Below are positions 1-12,028 of a stretch of 64,000 nt of DNA, piece by piece. Below the pieces are notes generated by a model. The model did no database searches, was not told the DNA's origin, and saw only the letters and a program-made list of their open reading frames with translations. How positions within the stretch are numbered: position 1 is the first letter of the stretch; the number at the start of each line of letters is the position of its first letter. The position numbers and the translations under genes were made by a program. This stretch comes from Diprion similis (taxonomy: Eukaryota; Arthropoda; Insecta; Hymenoptera; Diprionidae): NCBI RefSeq assembly GCF_021155765.1, contig NC_060111.1:2079001-2143000 (forward strand). The letters are read 5' to 3'.

Positions 1-606
1 CACCCAAGTCTTCATCATCCGCCTTCATCTATCTCAACTCCTGGTGATGGCAACATTGTTCCAACGGAGGTGACTTATATATGTTTACTGATTACACAAG
101 CATACATTTAGTGCAACTGTTGAATGCCCTTACGCGTTTCAGACGCACAACACTCTCGCTAGTCCGATATTACCCAACTTTAGGCGACGAAGTAGCGTCA
201 TGTTCAACGACGTTGTATTACTTCATGGTGGCAGCGCTAATACATTGCCAGGCTCTGTAGCCGTGGGAGAGCGAAATATATGCTCGAGTGAAAAGATGAC
301 ACAGACAGGAGATGGAAACGTTTGGTCGACACCGCAGTCAACTTTGCAAGTAAGTTCACCTTGCTAAATAGTTACTTGAAACAGCTAAGGGTGTATAAAG
401 TAAAACGTTTTAAACAGATTATGTTGAATACACTATATTGCTAACACAATTTTCACTATTATTTAATCGATCGTAGATACAAACTGACTTGGAACAAAAC
501 GAAGCGATGACTTGCCAAGAACTACTTGCTCTTAGTGGTGCTCTCAGTGCTGCTCTTCCAACCGGTCAATTAGCTCTGGATTCTTTTCTAAATTCATTGA
601 CCAAAG
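1..606 (+). other. Ca-alpha1T: Domain I-II linker exons of Ca-alpha1T
   Basis: Three exons (1-69, 143-349, 477-606) encode about 135 residues of cytoplasmic linker. The first carries clustered histidine, proline and serine ([12 protein letters not shown]), which recalls the His-rich linker of Cav3 channels. The third encodes a hydrophobic patch including [20 protein letters not shown]. The first exon is cut by the window edge. Its frame is fixed by joining in phase 0 to the next exon. In Cav3 channels this linker is known to hold an inhibitory gating brake near domain I, which would lie upstream of this window. Confidence 0.75.
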
Positions 607-3600
607 GTAATCGTTGTTCACGGTCTAAAGTTGATCGGCGAAATTGATTCTTAAATATTGCGAAAAAGCACACGTACCTGCAAATATAAATGAAAATTGT
701 CAAAAATGTTTGATTATTTTGTAGGTATTTCGGACCGACGTATAGTTATGACCGACCCGACGCAATGGCTGAACCCTGATGCAGACAACTGTTCTTGTTG
801 TGAAGTACAAAATGATCAGCCCTGGGCAGAAGATAATGATAAATGGCAAAAGTCACAGGCTAGAAAAGTTCTCGAAGCAACAGGGAGTTGCTGCGTTTGT
901 GTGATTCGATGCATTCAGCGCTGGGTCAAGAAACTTGTGGTGAACAAGTATTTTCAACAGGGTATCCTTGTGGCTATTTTGATAAATACCCTCAGTATGG
1001 GCATTGAATACCATAATCAGGTATTTCTAGACATTTTACAATTCGGCATCATGTTCGAATCTACGTAGAGTTTGGACGAAAGATGATTACCTAACGTTCT
1101 TGAATTTCAGCCAGACGAGTTGACGATAATTGTGGAAATAAGTAACATCGTATTTTCCGCCGTTTTTGCCGTTGAAATGCTCTTAAAAATGATAGCAGAA
1201 GGACCTTTCGGATATATCAGTAATGGATTTAATGTATTTGACGGTGTCGTTGTTGTACTAAGGTGATTAGTGATAACTTCTTTGCTAACTTATATTTTTC
1301 TGTAGTATTGAAATGTTGGTGCGGCCATAGTTTTTGAAAAAGTTCCTCGAAATAATTCTTGGTTTTGAAAACAGTGTTATAGAACTCTGCCAAACCTATT
1401 ACGGGGAGCGTGAAGGAAATTCCGGCTTGAGTGTCCTTCGGACGTTCCGCCTTCTGCGCATTTTGAAGCTTGTGCGCTTCTTGCCCAATCTTCGCCGGCA
1501 GCTGTTCGTCATGCTTAGGACGATGGATAACGTCGCGATATTTTTTTCCCTTTTAATCCTTTTCATCTTTATATTCAGGTAAGTCATATAATATTGACTT
1601 CAATTTTTAGAACAGGGCAAATGATAATTCATAAAATGTGCATATTATTTATAAATAATGTGACCCAATCTTCTACGTATGTATCAGGGGAGTGCGTCCA
1701 GTCATGTTAGCTGTCGTTAGTGATATCTGGTATATTCCAATCTTCAATACCTTCCGTTCATCCCAATTCCTGTTGCTGATCAAAGAGTATACTTTGTTAA
1801 ACTTCTTAAATCATTATTTTCTCTTTATTTATACATTTACTCTCTCTGCTATTTTTTTCACTATATTATAATGACGAGTGCAAAGTGATTATTTAAATGT
1901 CGTATGAAGTGATTATACTACTTAGAAACTAATAGAGATGCAAATAATTTCAACCACAGTTCTCTGGTGTGGGCAGTTATTTTATTGCAGTGCCTAATTA
2001 CTGCTACTTTGACATGATGTACTGGTAATGACGGTGTTGTTGGCACATCTGCGGTGGCTCTTGCTATTCGCGGCTTAAGGCATCAAATATAATATATATA
2101 TATTTTTTTTTTTCAATATTACATGTATGCATGGTGCTTTTATGCTGGAAATGTCTAGTGACAAGTTTGAAAACTGCTATACTCTAAGTTTCAACCTTCC
2201 TCTGTCACTCTTGCTATCTAAACGCCTCAGTGCGTGCCTATATGGTCACCGATTCAGGGCCTGTTATCGTATCGTTTGTCATTTGCCGGAATACGATCGA
2301 AGAAAATACTAGCTGCTATAGAGCCTGATACGAATTTTCCTTTAAACACACACTACACATTTTTTCAAACACAACACACGTCAATTAACAATATTCACTG
2401 CAAGGTTTTTATTCATGCTGATTCAAACGTTTAACTTGAAGTTTGGGCACGTATGTAATTTTGCAATTTTACAACTTCAGGAATTAGAATGGAACGAATT
2501 GTTACGCGTAGGAAAAGAAACAACATTGAATGAATCAATTATCAAAGAGAGTTGTTCTGTCAATATTGTATTATACAAAGTATGCAAGGTAAAATGTGGA
2601 ATATTATAGAAACTGCACGTTACATTTATAAACCACGGTGCCACAATGGCTTGTAAATACACACGATAAAACTTTTACTTATGTAGATCATTCCTAAAGG
2701 ATATAATCCGTACGTTTCATTTTTTAACTGATCAACGAATATACGCTTTATTAAGGCGGAAATATATCACACATTTCACTGTGTTATAGTATTCTTGGGA
2801 TGAACCTGTTCGGTTGCAAATTCTGTGAAACCATGAAAGGCACCACCGAAGTCGAATGTGATAGGAAAAACTTTGACTCATTACTCTGGGCTATTGTCAC
2901 AGTATTTCAGGTACAGGATATTTTTCAGCTTAGGGCTAGCATAATTTGATTTTAAAAGCTAAACTCGGTACAGCACTGCATATACTTATGATTTCAAAGA
3001 ATAAGGTAATGTATACGTTTAGCATGTTTTCGGCACTAAATATATCTTTTTTCGCTTTCTTCTTATCTGCTCTTATTCTGCATGCTGTAGTATTTAATAG
3101 CTGAAGTATTTTGAGCTACCAATGTTTATACATAATTTTTCAATGTCTCTCAATACTGATCTAAATTTTTTCACGGTTTAATTATTAAGAATTAATCAAT
3201 CAAACGTACATATGGATGTTCAATCGGATGCAAATTTTACAATAAAGTTGAAATTACGCTACTAGAAATCATATAATATAGGTAAACATCTTTGAAATTG
3301 AATGAGTAAATGCATTGTAACTTTAAAATTCCTATTTCGATAGAATTTTTCCATGTATCAAATATTTTACATTTTTCATTACGAGAATGATGCACCGCTG
3401 CTTTTAAAATCTTGAATGGAAATTTTCTTAAATAGCGTTCTGACTTTCATGTGATTTATTGTGCACTCCTGAATGGTGAGTACACATTTATTTTAGCATC
3501 TTTTTTATTTTCAATTCCTTTCACCTATTCAGGTAGTATCTCCATCTAGTTTTCATATACTATTTTTTACAAATATTTTTCAAATTTAGTCATTTTGATA

Positions 3601-6600
3601 GTATGGAGCATGTTGCCATATGCATTTTAAGCAGTAAAAAGCTGCATCGGAATTCATCTTGCTTTTATATTGCTACTTACGTTATTTATTATGCCACGTG
3701 TCAATTTAGCAATTGCTATAAACCCATGTTAGTCTTCACTGTTCATGCTAGACTCACATTGAATGCAAAATGGAATACATAGTTAAGCAACGTTACGTGA
3801 AAAGTCGAGTTTGGTTTGATGACAAGTAGAAACTCTGCTATGCGAGGGAAAGACAGAGTTGAACAAAAAAAATTTCTGACTTTTTACGTTGGACCGGTTC
3901 AATAAAATATTCATAAATCCTTGTCATGATTGAGATACAGGTACAGATATTTCATAGATTGCAATATCGTCTTGATTCCAAATCTGTCGATTTCTTGAAT
4001 TTCTTAGGCATATTATAATTTACGATAGCATGAGAATTTCTTACGGCAGTGCGGCTTCAGAAATAGATTGAAATTCATTTGACGCATAAGCGTATGAAAT
4101 TTTTTATTGATTTCAACCGTGTATCGCACTATAATTTACCACGTTTTATTGTGCATTAGTTGGAATTTTCTGTTATATTTGGTAGTGGGAATCTCATCTG
4201 AATTTCTAGTTATAGATTTAGTCTTCTATGATACAGTTCCATAGATAGTTAAACCGTAGATTCTTCCAAGTGTTTAATAAAGAAAGTATCATAGTATCTG
4301 TTGTTTAGTTCTCAAGCATGCAAGCTCAATCTTGAACGTAATATTCTAATCTTACTATGTTGTCATTTTATTTATACTTCTTCTATCTCAATCTGTAGAG
4401 TATCATCTTGTTTATTTTAGAGAATGAGTAAATTCACATACTCTCTTCCTGTCTAATTTTTGTTTTTATCTCTTATAGTGTAAAACCTCCTCATGGTATA
4501 CATATTTTAAAGCATATAATCCCATCCCAATTGAATACATACATTATACCAACGAGTATTGACCATATTGTTGAAAAAAAAAAAAAAATAATGATTATAA
4601 AGATGTGAATATTTTTTCCCTGAATTAGCATGATTGGCGAAATAAGTGAACGTTATTAGAAATGAATCACAGTAAAAAAAACTCTCTTTGAAATAAAAAT
4701 GTTGTACACCTACTGGCATTGCGATGAAATGAAAAAAAATCTATAAACTATAGCGTAATGATTTACATATTCAGAAACGTGCAGAATCAGCTTTTCTTGG
4801 CGGAAAATGACTTGAGACAGAAGAAAAAAAAAAATAGAAGCAAGTGACATCAAGCTGTTTGTACAAATCTTACGTAATATATACACTCCCTGAATTTAGT
4901 TCTAAGGATTACTGCAAGAAAAGATTAGAATAGTAATAGAGAAAACTGAAGATACAAGCCGAACTAATAACACTTGTTGTTCGTTAGACAACAATGGTAA
5001 TTTGTGTCGATTGCGCAACTTGAGCCACAACTCCTTTCTGCCATATTAACTGGGCAAAACATTATAATTCACCTACATAGTAGAATTCTTCCAGCTGGGA
5101 AAAGTAATTACGTATCTAATACAACAAAAAAAAAAAATCTTGGTCATTCTTTATGTGCACGTAATATTAAAATTGTACGTATTAGGTATACCTAGGTCGT
5201 AATCGTAGGGTGACTTAGCGGCTCAATTCCTGCAGTAATGTTAATATTACTTGTACTAAAACCATCTATGTATTTCTAATTGCAAACTGTCTTGCTTTTC
5301 TTCCACAAATCATCAATATCCAGAATGTGACTCTGAAATCACAAATATGCAGCTTCAAGTGAAATCATTATGCTATTTACTAGATATTTCGCTTAATACA
5401 GAATGGAGTGTCTCCATATATTGGACCTGATTTCAATTATTCATTAACAACGTACCGTAACTTTCTTATTTGCAATTCGTCAGTTATCTATGTACTCCAT
5501 GAATATCACACGCTTTATCGAGGAGATCGGTGAATATACGTACATGTAAAATTTTAAATTGCAACAAGGGCAAAAATCTGGGGACATTCTTCTTGTGAAT
5601 TTGCCAATATTGACGGAACTTTAGGCCATGGGATTGTCTCGGTTGCAGCATCCTAGGGATGTACCTGTTCGGGGGTAAGTTTTGCATGTGGGTGGACCGG
5701 AGTCGGCCCTGCACCTGTATCGAAGTGGTCTCGCACGACCCAAAGTGTCGCTGTGATCGCAAACACTTCAACGACATCCTGTGGGCCACTGTTACCGTTT
5801 TCCAGGTACCACTGTTTCATAAGATTTATTGACGTTAAAGGTATATTATTTTTGTAATTTTTGCATCCAAGGTATTGCCGGTATTACAATTGATGTGGAA
5901 TATTTCCAGTCGAGGTTCGTTTTTGGCCGAAAGAATACTGAATTTTTTATTTTTTGTTTCCGTCATTGTAGCGTTCCATGTACAATTGATTAAGTACAAG
6001 AGTGCATGCTACGATGACCAGTATCATATAAAACATAGTTGGTTGTTCCCATTGAACTTTAGCCACAGTACCCTTCAATTTGCACTGGTGTAAAAACCAT
6101 TCGATATCTAAAAATTTTCTCCTTTCACACAGATTCTTACCCAAGAAGATTGGAACGTAGTGTTGTTCAATGGAATGCAGAAAACATCTCACTGGGCAGC
6201 ATTATACTTTGTAGCATTGATGACATTTGGTAACTACGTTCTCTTTAATCTGTTGGTCGCGATTCTGGTTGAAGGCTTTTCTTCCGAGGTAGATTATTCG
6301 ATTTTCTTATTAATTTTTTCAGTCACCGATTGTGAGAAGAAAATTTAACACTGACTTATTTTTCATACATTTCAGAGAAATGAACGGCGGGAGAGAGAAC
6401 AACGAGAAATGGCACGGCTGGCTGCAAAGGAAGCTGGAATCAGCAGTGATGGAGATTCATCAAGAGTTTCTCAATCACATTCAGTATCTGACAGTGATAC
6501 CTATACACAGGTGAACAGCATCATATGTATCATAATATCTATAATTATCATAATAATTATCAGATAGAAGCCATTCATAATTGTTCTTACAATTTCTATA

Positions 6601-9600
6601 ATCATATCGTGTTCTGTTTAAAAAAAAATTTCATAGGATCAAAAGAACTCTTGGCAAAGTGTAGAGGAATTACGTAAGTGCAAAGACAACTGTAGCAAGG
6701 ACAAGCAGAACACGATATGGAGACATCCAATAAATGAGCCTAAATGCAACATCCAAAAAGAAAGTAAAATGATGGGCATACAGCCGCCTGTAATCACCCA
6801 TACAGCTGCTACTCCTCAAGACTCTCCTAATACAACGCTAGATACTGGATACAGAGAGTTTAGTTGCCGTTCCACAAATCCAAGTCTTTCAATTGAATCA
6901 ATCGATCGATCCGCTGTATGTATTGTTTTCATTCGTACATCGTTCATGATATAAATCTGAGAAAGTGGAAAATTTTAATGACTTTATGATTGATGGCGTC
7001 TTGAGCATTCATCCTGGCTTTTTATTTGCAGAGTCAATGCAGCATACCTGGCTTACTTAAGCCAATGGATAACAAATTCGCAACTAACAATCTGGCTCCA
7101 AATCAACTTTCAAGGCGGATCAGTCTTGTGGCCGTTATTAACCCGTCACCGACTCGGGATTCTAATCCAAGGTACGAGTAATTTGAAAAAGTTGGTACCA
7201 TATCATATTAGTTACACTCATTTCAATGGCGGATTCATAAAATCTTTGGTTGAGTGTGATAAATCGCATTGTAACTAACAGGCGCATAATAATATTGTCA
7301 TAAATTGTGCTAATCACTAATTATAGCAATCAACGAATACAAAGAGGGTATTCTTGGCGATTGTCTCGACCATCCCTGAGACGTAAGAAAAGTCAGTGCG
7401 ACGACGATAGTCGACAGACTATTGTTCTTAATAACGGACGTAACACGATGCGATCAAATTCTATGTGAGTATTTTACTGCATGTTCAGTGTTACTTTTTT
7501 TAATATACAAATCCGTTATTTTTAAATTGCTTAATCAATTTTGTGGCGTAATTTAGTCCAATTATGACCAGGTATATTTGAGGATAATCGTTTTTCTGTT
7601 ATAGAAATTATGGCGACTATACTAATTGCAATGGAGGATACCTTTACGGGTCAATAAGAAATGATACGCACTGCGATACCCCAAATAATCGGATGCACAT
7701 TGCTAATAATCGCAGTATTAGCCCAAATAATTCTACCAAAAGTCGAAGTTCTTCGATTGCGCATTACACAGCTTCAAATGTAAGACAACAGTATTTGGTT
7801 CATTTTGTTTGTTACCTACTGCTCAATTCAGTAGTTATAATACTACATGTTCTAATACCAGATGAGGTGGATCGGTGATTTATCACGTCAGAATTCGTTG
7901 AGCAGTTACGACCAGATGCACGTTCAAAAAACGGCGTTAGATGAAAATGCATTGAATTCAGCTGCTAGAACCATAAACAATTTGTCCATCGAAGCTAGAC
8001 CTTTACCACAGATCAAACAACTTTCCGAAGAAATGGATTCTCAACTTGACGAGCAAGCTGCACAATCTAATGGCAATGGCAGCATATCTAGTGTTGAGAA
8101 AATAAAAAAAATATTCATGTTTTTTGAACCGAAGGGATGTCTGAAAGAAAGGGACGATTTCTCTTTATATCTTTTCGCACCACATAATAGGTATTCAAAG
8201 TTTTAATCTAGCTTTGAAAAAAAATGTTTATCACTGGTGGATCAGTCGACAAGCTTAGAATTACGTTATAAAATTTACCATTTTATATGCTTTAGGTTCC
8301 GAGAGCTCTGCCGCTGGTTTGTCGGACAAAAATGGTTTGATAACATGGTCCTTCTTTTCATAGGATTAAATTGCATAACATTAGCAATGGAAAGACCGAA
8401 TATACCTCCCAACAGTGGCGAGCGAATCTTTTTATCTTCCGCCAATTACGTTTTTACAGCTGTCTTTGCAGCAGAGATGTTTGTGAAGGCAAGTTAATTT
8501 AAAAACCGCCGGCTTAACATAACTATGACGCTATGCGCCATGTCACTTTACAAATAATCTCGAAATATATTTATAAATTTTATGGATTTCTAGGTCGTAG
8601 CATCTGGTATGCTGTATGGGTATGATGCTTACTTCACATCAGGCTGGAATATCATGGATGGTTCACTGGTTATAATATCCATAGTAGATTTACTAATGTC
8701 TTTGATATCTGAAAGCAGTCCAAAGATCTTTGGAATTTTGAGGGTGGGTAAATCATACTTTAAGCTTCGTATTCGGTTGTTTTTCAATAATTCATTCATC
8801 AAGTATTTTTCAAACAATAGGTGATTTATTACTTAACATTAACTAAACGCCATCTGCATTCTAGGTATTTCGGTTACTGAGATCTCTAAGGCCTCTCCGA
8901 GTAATAAATCGAGCTCCAGGATTGAAATTAGTAGTTCAAACGTTATTATCATCGTTGAGACCTATCGGAAACATCGTGCTAATATGCTGCACGTTCTTTA
9001 TGATATTTGGAATATTGGGCGTACAACTCTTCAAGGGCGCATTCTACTATTGCGAAGGACCAGATTTAAAAAATGTTCGCAATAAGACAGATTGTCTAGC
9101 CGACAAACGAAACCAATGGGTCAATCGCAAATACAATTTTGACGATCTAGGAAAAGCACTAATGTCACTTTTCGTATTATCTTCTCGTGATGGATGGGTT
9201 AATATAATGTACACTGGCCTGGATGCCGTTGGTGTTGACCAACAGGTAAGTGTGGCTTGATTGATCTATTCATTATTATAAATAAATGAATTGTGTTAGT
9301 ATTACACGAAAATATTTTTCTCTAATTTCAGCCTGTAGAAAACTTTTCTGAATGGAGACTACTCTACTTTATTGCATTCATTTTGTTAGTTGGTTTCTTT
9401 GTGCTGAATATGTTTGTTGGGGTAGTCGTTGAGAATTTTCACAGATGTCGGGAGGAACAAGAAAAAGAAGAGCGTGTCAGAAGAGCTGCGAAGCGAGCTC
9501 TTCAAATGGAGAAGAAAAGACGCAGTAAGCACTTTGGGTTTCAAGGTTTAGTAATTTTTATTTTATTTTGAGAGATATTTATTCTTTAGTAAAATTACTT

Positions 9601-12028
9601 TGGAAGTCCAATAAGTTGTCATATCTGATCATATCTGATTTTTTCAGAAATGCACGAGCCACCATATTACACAAATTATTCAAAGTCTCGACTATTTGTT
9701 CACAATGTTGTAACTTCAAAGTATTTCGATTTGGCAATAGCAGCTGTAATTGGTCTCAATGTTGTAACAATGGCAATGGAATTCTATATGATGCCCAAAG
9801 CTCTGACTTATGCCTTGAAAATATTCAACTACTTCTTCACCGCCGTTTTCATCCTAGAATCTTTTATGAAACTCTTAGCTCTCGGACTGCACCTGTATTT
9901 GAAAGACAAGTAAAGTATTAATTTCTTATATTATCAAGCTAGCTTGTTTTGCTTAATATGTTTCAACACGTAGCGTGGCAAATAAATTTCTATGATTAAA
10001 TATTGTAGGTGGAATCAGCTGGATGTTGGGATAGTCATACTATCGATAGTAGGAATAGTTCTTGAAGAAGTGGAATCCAAAATAATACCGATAAATCCAA
10101 CTATAATTCGTGTGATGCGAGTACTACGGATTGCAAGAGGTAAAAAAGAATCAATTGCTTTCCCGGGAATGTGACATCGAAACACATTGATTATCACTAA
10201 CTAATTATTGTTTCTCTACAGTTCTGAAACTCCTTAAAATGGCAAAGGGTATACGTGCCCTCCTGGACACAGTTATGCAAGCATTGCCCCAAGTCGGAAA
10301 TCTAGGTTTACTTTTTTTCCTTCTTTTTTTCATATTCGCAGCATTGGGAGTTGAGCTCTTTGGTCGATTAGGTAAAGTGTGAAATCGGAAACATCGAATA
10401 CATGAATTTATTCAACTTTCATGTAATGCGGTGATTAACAACTTGCGACCTGTTCCAATAGAATGCAGTGATGACATACCTTGCCAAGGATTGGGAGAAC
10501 ACGCTCACTTCAGCAATTTTGGAATGGCCTTTCTCACTCTCTTCAGGGTAGCAACTGGCGACAATTGGAACGGCATTATGAAAGACACTCTCAGAGACGA
10601 TTGCGACGATGCAACAGATTGCGTTAAGAATTGTTGCGTCAGCACAATTATTGCACCAATATTTTTCGTTATTTTCGTTCTCATGGCACAGTTCGTTCTT
10701 GTAAATGTCGTTGTCGCCGTATTAATGAAGCATTTGGAAGAGAGTCACAAACAGGTACGCAAACTATTTTCCACCATTGTGCTCAGCAGTGGCAAATTTT
10801 ACATCCCAAAAATTCATTACAGATGGAAGATGAGCTCGATATGGAAACTCAACTCGAAAGAGAATTAGCTGCTGAGCAAGAAGAGCTATTGGACGAGGAA
10901 GACATGAACGATGAAAGTTTGAATACCAGGCCAGGATTATCTAAAGTTCGCTCACTGCCTGCTAATTTCACGTACAACCCACCTAATGAAAACTACAGTA
11001 ATAAAGAAGGTGAGAATTTAGTTTCATTGTAGTTATTTATAGTAGTACATCATCAGTTACCAGTGCATAATTTGGTTTGTGCTATTACTATTGTATTTGC
11101 AGACTTATCGATAACTTTCAATGAACGAAGAGGATCAAGCTGTCGCTCCAACAAACCATTTAAGTATAGAATGAAACGCAGGCAGACGTTCCATACCCAT
11201 CAGCGGAGTTCATTATTTCCAATCGTGTCTACGCCAATACATTTTGAGGTTGCCGAAGTGATAAAGCCTGCGAGCAATCTCAGCGTCCCACGCATCATAT
11301 CACAACATCATATTTCAAACTTTGGTAGCACAAAGTACCTTCATCCACCTGCTATATCCGACGTGGCTGAAGACAAGTGCTACCTTACAGTTAATAGTGC
11401 ATCGCACGAATCCTCTCAGAGGAGGCCACCTATCAAATCTAGTTCCGGAGACGTAAATGCTCATCTCATACCTAAGTGTTCTAGTTACCTTTTACGTAAT
11501 AGTGAGTATCTTTCGAAGCACAGAAAATCGAACGATTCGCAATCTTCTCTAGATGCAAGTCTAAGCTGCAAGTTGCCAAATCTGTCAGCACCGAACGCGT
11601 ATGGTAATAATTTAGTAAAAAATAAGGGAGAAACGGGTACGAAAGAGGAAAAACTGCCTCTGGATCACGATTTGGATGTACAGTCTGTAATAAATGAGAG
11701 GAGGCCGTCCAAATTGAAATGCAGTAATGTCAATGGTAAAGGAGGGTATGTATCAAAGACCAACAGTTTCAATCACATTTATGCAAGGGAGGAGATCGAG
11801 AACAAAGCTGTCTCCAATGTCGAAAACGATATTAGGATTTACGTCGACGACACCGATTCACAAAGTAGCGAAAAGGATAAAGTGACTAATGAGGAAGAGG
11901 GTAGAGATTGTAGGAAAAGATCGTTAGGGGCAGTATCGAATATTTCTCTGATCAAAAAAAGTGATACAGACGTTGTTTCAAGCTCCACAGAAGATCTGAG
12001 AAATTCACAGACCAATAATAGTCCGTAA
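1..12028 (+). CDS. Ca-alpha1T: T-type voltage-gated calcium channel alpha-1 subunit (Cav3), 3' part, spliced
   Basis: This is the pore-forming subunit of a low-voltage-activated calcium channel in the plasma membrane. The window enters it in the domain I-II linker; domain I lies off the left edge. Coding exons that join in frame are 1-69, 143-349, 477-606, 725-1020, 1111-1262, 1375-1578, then 2790-2910 or 5649-5805, then 6133-6288, 6376-6510, 6637-6915, 7032-7171, 7327-7464, 7605-7779, 7862-8190, 8296-8488, 8594-8743, 8865-9245, 9332-9524, 9648-9909, 10009-10139, 10222-10371, 10462-10754, 10823-11009 and 11103-12028 (stop TAA). They encode about 1798 residues with the first alternative exon or 1810 with the second. 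T-type identity rests on the pore residues: QEDW in domain II (Glu), SSRDGW in III (Asp) and ATGDNW in IV (Asp). With a Glu expected in domain I this gives the EEDD pattern of Cav3 channels. The voltage sensors and the absence of an IQ-type tail agree. All introns are GT-AG except 8489-8593, which is GC-AG. Confidence 0.95.
2790..2910 (+). CDS. Ca-alpha1T: Alternative exon A for the domain II S5-pore turret (short form)
   Basis: 121 nt between a TATAG acceptor and a CAG/GTACAG donor. It begins [13 protein letters not shown] and ends [10 protein letters not shown], so it covers the end of S5, the extracellular turret and the first pore helix. The turret is about 19 residues and has three cysteines. 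It keeps the [11 protein letters not shown] stretch, which is close to the form seen in vertebrate Cav3 channels. It is used in place of the exon at 5649-5805. Its codons are AT-rich, like the rest of the gene. Confidence 0.9.
5649..5805 (+). CDS. Ca-alpha1T: Alternative exon B for the domain II S5-pore turret (long, cysteine-rich form)
   Basis: 157 nt between a GTTGCAG acceptor and a CAG/GTACCA donor. It begins [13 protein letters not shown] and ends [10 protein letters not shown], so it aligns end to end with exon A. Its turret is 12 residues longer and has five cysteines, in the pattern FC, PCTC and KCRC. Length is 1 modulo 3, the same as exon A, so the two are interchangeable. The exon is clearly more GC-rich than exon A and its neighbours. 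The 2.74 kb between A and B holds no other turret-like exon that I can see. Alternative turret exons at this place are known in invertebrate Cav3 channels, where they change sodium versus calcium permeation. Confidence 0.88.
6376..8190 (+). other. Ca-alpha1T: Domain II-III linker exons of Ca-alpha1T
   Basis: Exons 6376-6510, 6637-6915, 7032-7171, 7327-7464, 7605-7779 and 7862-8190 encode a cytoplasmic linker of about 400 residues. It starts with a charged helix after S6 ([20 protein letters not shown]). It is rich in serine, asparagine and arginine and of low complexity in places. The last exon ends in [16 protein letters not shown], the conserved lead-in to domain III S1 in this family. The many small exons suggest possible alternative inclusion. 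6376-6510, 6637-6915 and 7862-8190 plus 8296-8488 preserve frame as units. Confidence 0.85.
8296..9524 (+). other. Ca-alpha1T: Domain III exons of Ca-alpha1T
   Basis: Exons 8296-8488, 8594-8743, 8865-9245 and 9332-9524 encode repeat III. S1 includes [20 protein letters not shown]4 spans an intron and reads [18 protein letters not shown]. The pore reads [15 protein letters not shown], with Asp as the selectivity residue. S6 is [19 protein letters not shown] very charged segment follows ([16 protein letters not shown]). The intron 8489-8593 uses a GC donor; with it the join is MFVK to VVASG in frame. Confidence 0.92.
9648..10754 (+). other. Ca-alpha1T: Domain IV exons of Ca-alpha1T
   Basis: Exons 9648-9909, 10009-10139, 10222-10371 and 10462-10754 encode repeat IV. 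S1 includes [15 protein letters not shown]4 [19 protein letters not shown], and the pore [18 protein letters not shown]. The loop between the pore and S6 is rich in cysteine ([14 protein letters not shown]). S6 ends in [18 protein letters not shown]. The exon at 10462 follows an AATAG acceptor and gives FGRLECSDD, matching the conserved LEC of the family. An upstream ATG at 10431 is intronic. Confidence 0.92.
10823..12028 (+). other. Ca-alpha1T: Cytoplasmic C-terminal tail exons of Ca-alpha1T
   Basis: Exons 10823-11009 and 11103-12028 encode about 370 residues after domain IV S6. The first part is a strongly acidic helix ([20 protein letters not shown]). The long last exon is serine-rich and polar with no recognised domain. 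It ends SQTNNSP before TAA at 12026-12028. I see no IQ motif or EF-hand of the high-voltage-activated type, which fits a T-type channel. Confidence 0.85.

Larger units (their letters stand above)
725..6288 (+). other. Ca-alpha1T: Domain II exons of Ca-alpha1T
   Basis: Exons 725-1020, 1111-1262, 1375-1578, one of the two alternative exons, and 6133-6288 encode the second channel repeat. S1 reads [20 protein letters not shown]2 contains [17 protein letters not shown]4 has regularly spaced arginines and lysines ([20 protein letters not shown]). The pore helix and filter are in [19 protein letters not shown]6 ends in [16 protein letters not shown]. The exon at 1375 starts after an AG at 1373-1374. 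An earlier AG at 1304-1305 would run into TAG at once. The introns 1579-2789 and 2911-5648 flank the alternative exons and are the longest in this part of the gene. Confidence 0.9.

Noticed and set aside
1306-1374. Upstream AG acceptor at 1304-1305 for the domain II S4 exon
   Set aside because: It gives SIEMLVRP and then TAG in the required phase; the acceptor at 1373-1374 gives [10 protein letters not shown] leading directly to the S4 segment.
2127-2662. Several 60-70 codon frames in the 1579-2789 intron
   Set aside because: No similarity to a channel segment, overlapping on both strands, and no splice-site support.
10431-10461. ATG-led extension before the domain IV pore exon
   Set aside because: It is intronic; the AATAG acceptor at 10461 restores the conserved LEC and the phase.
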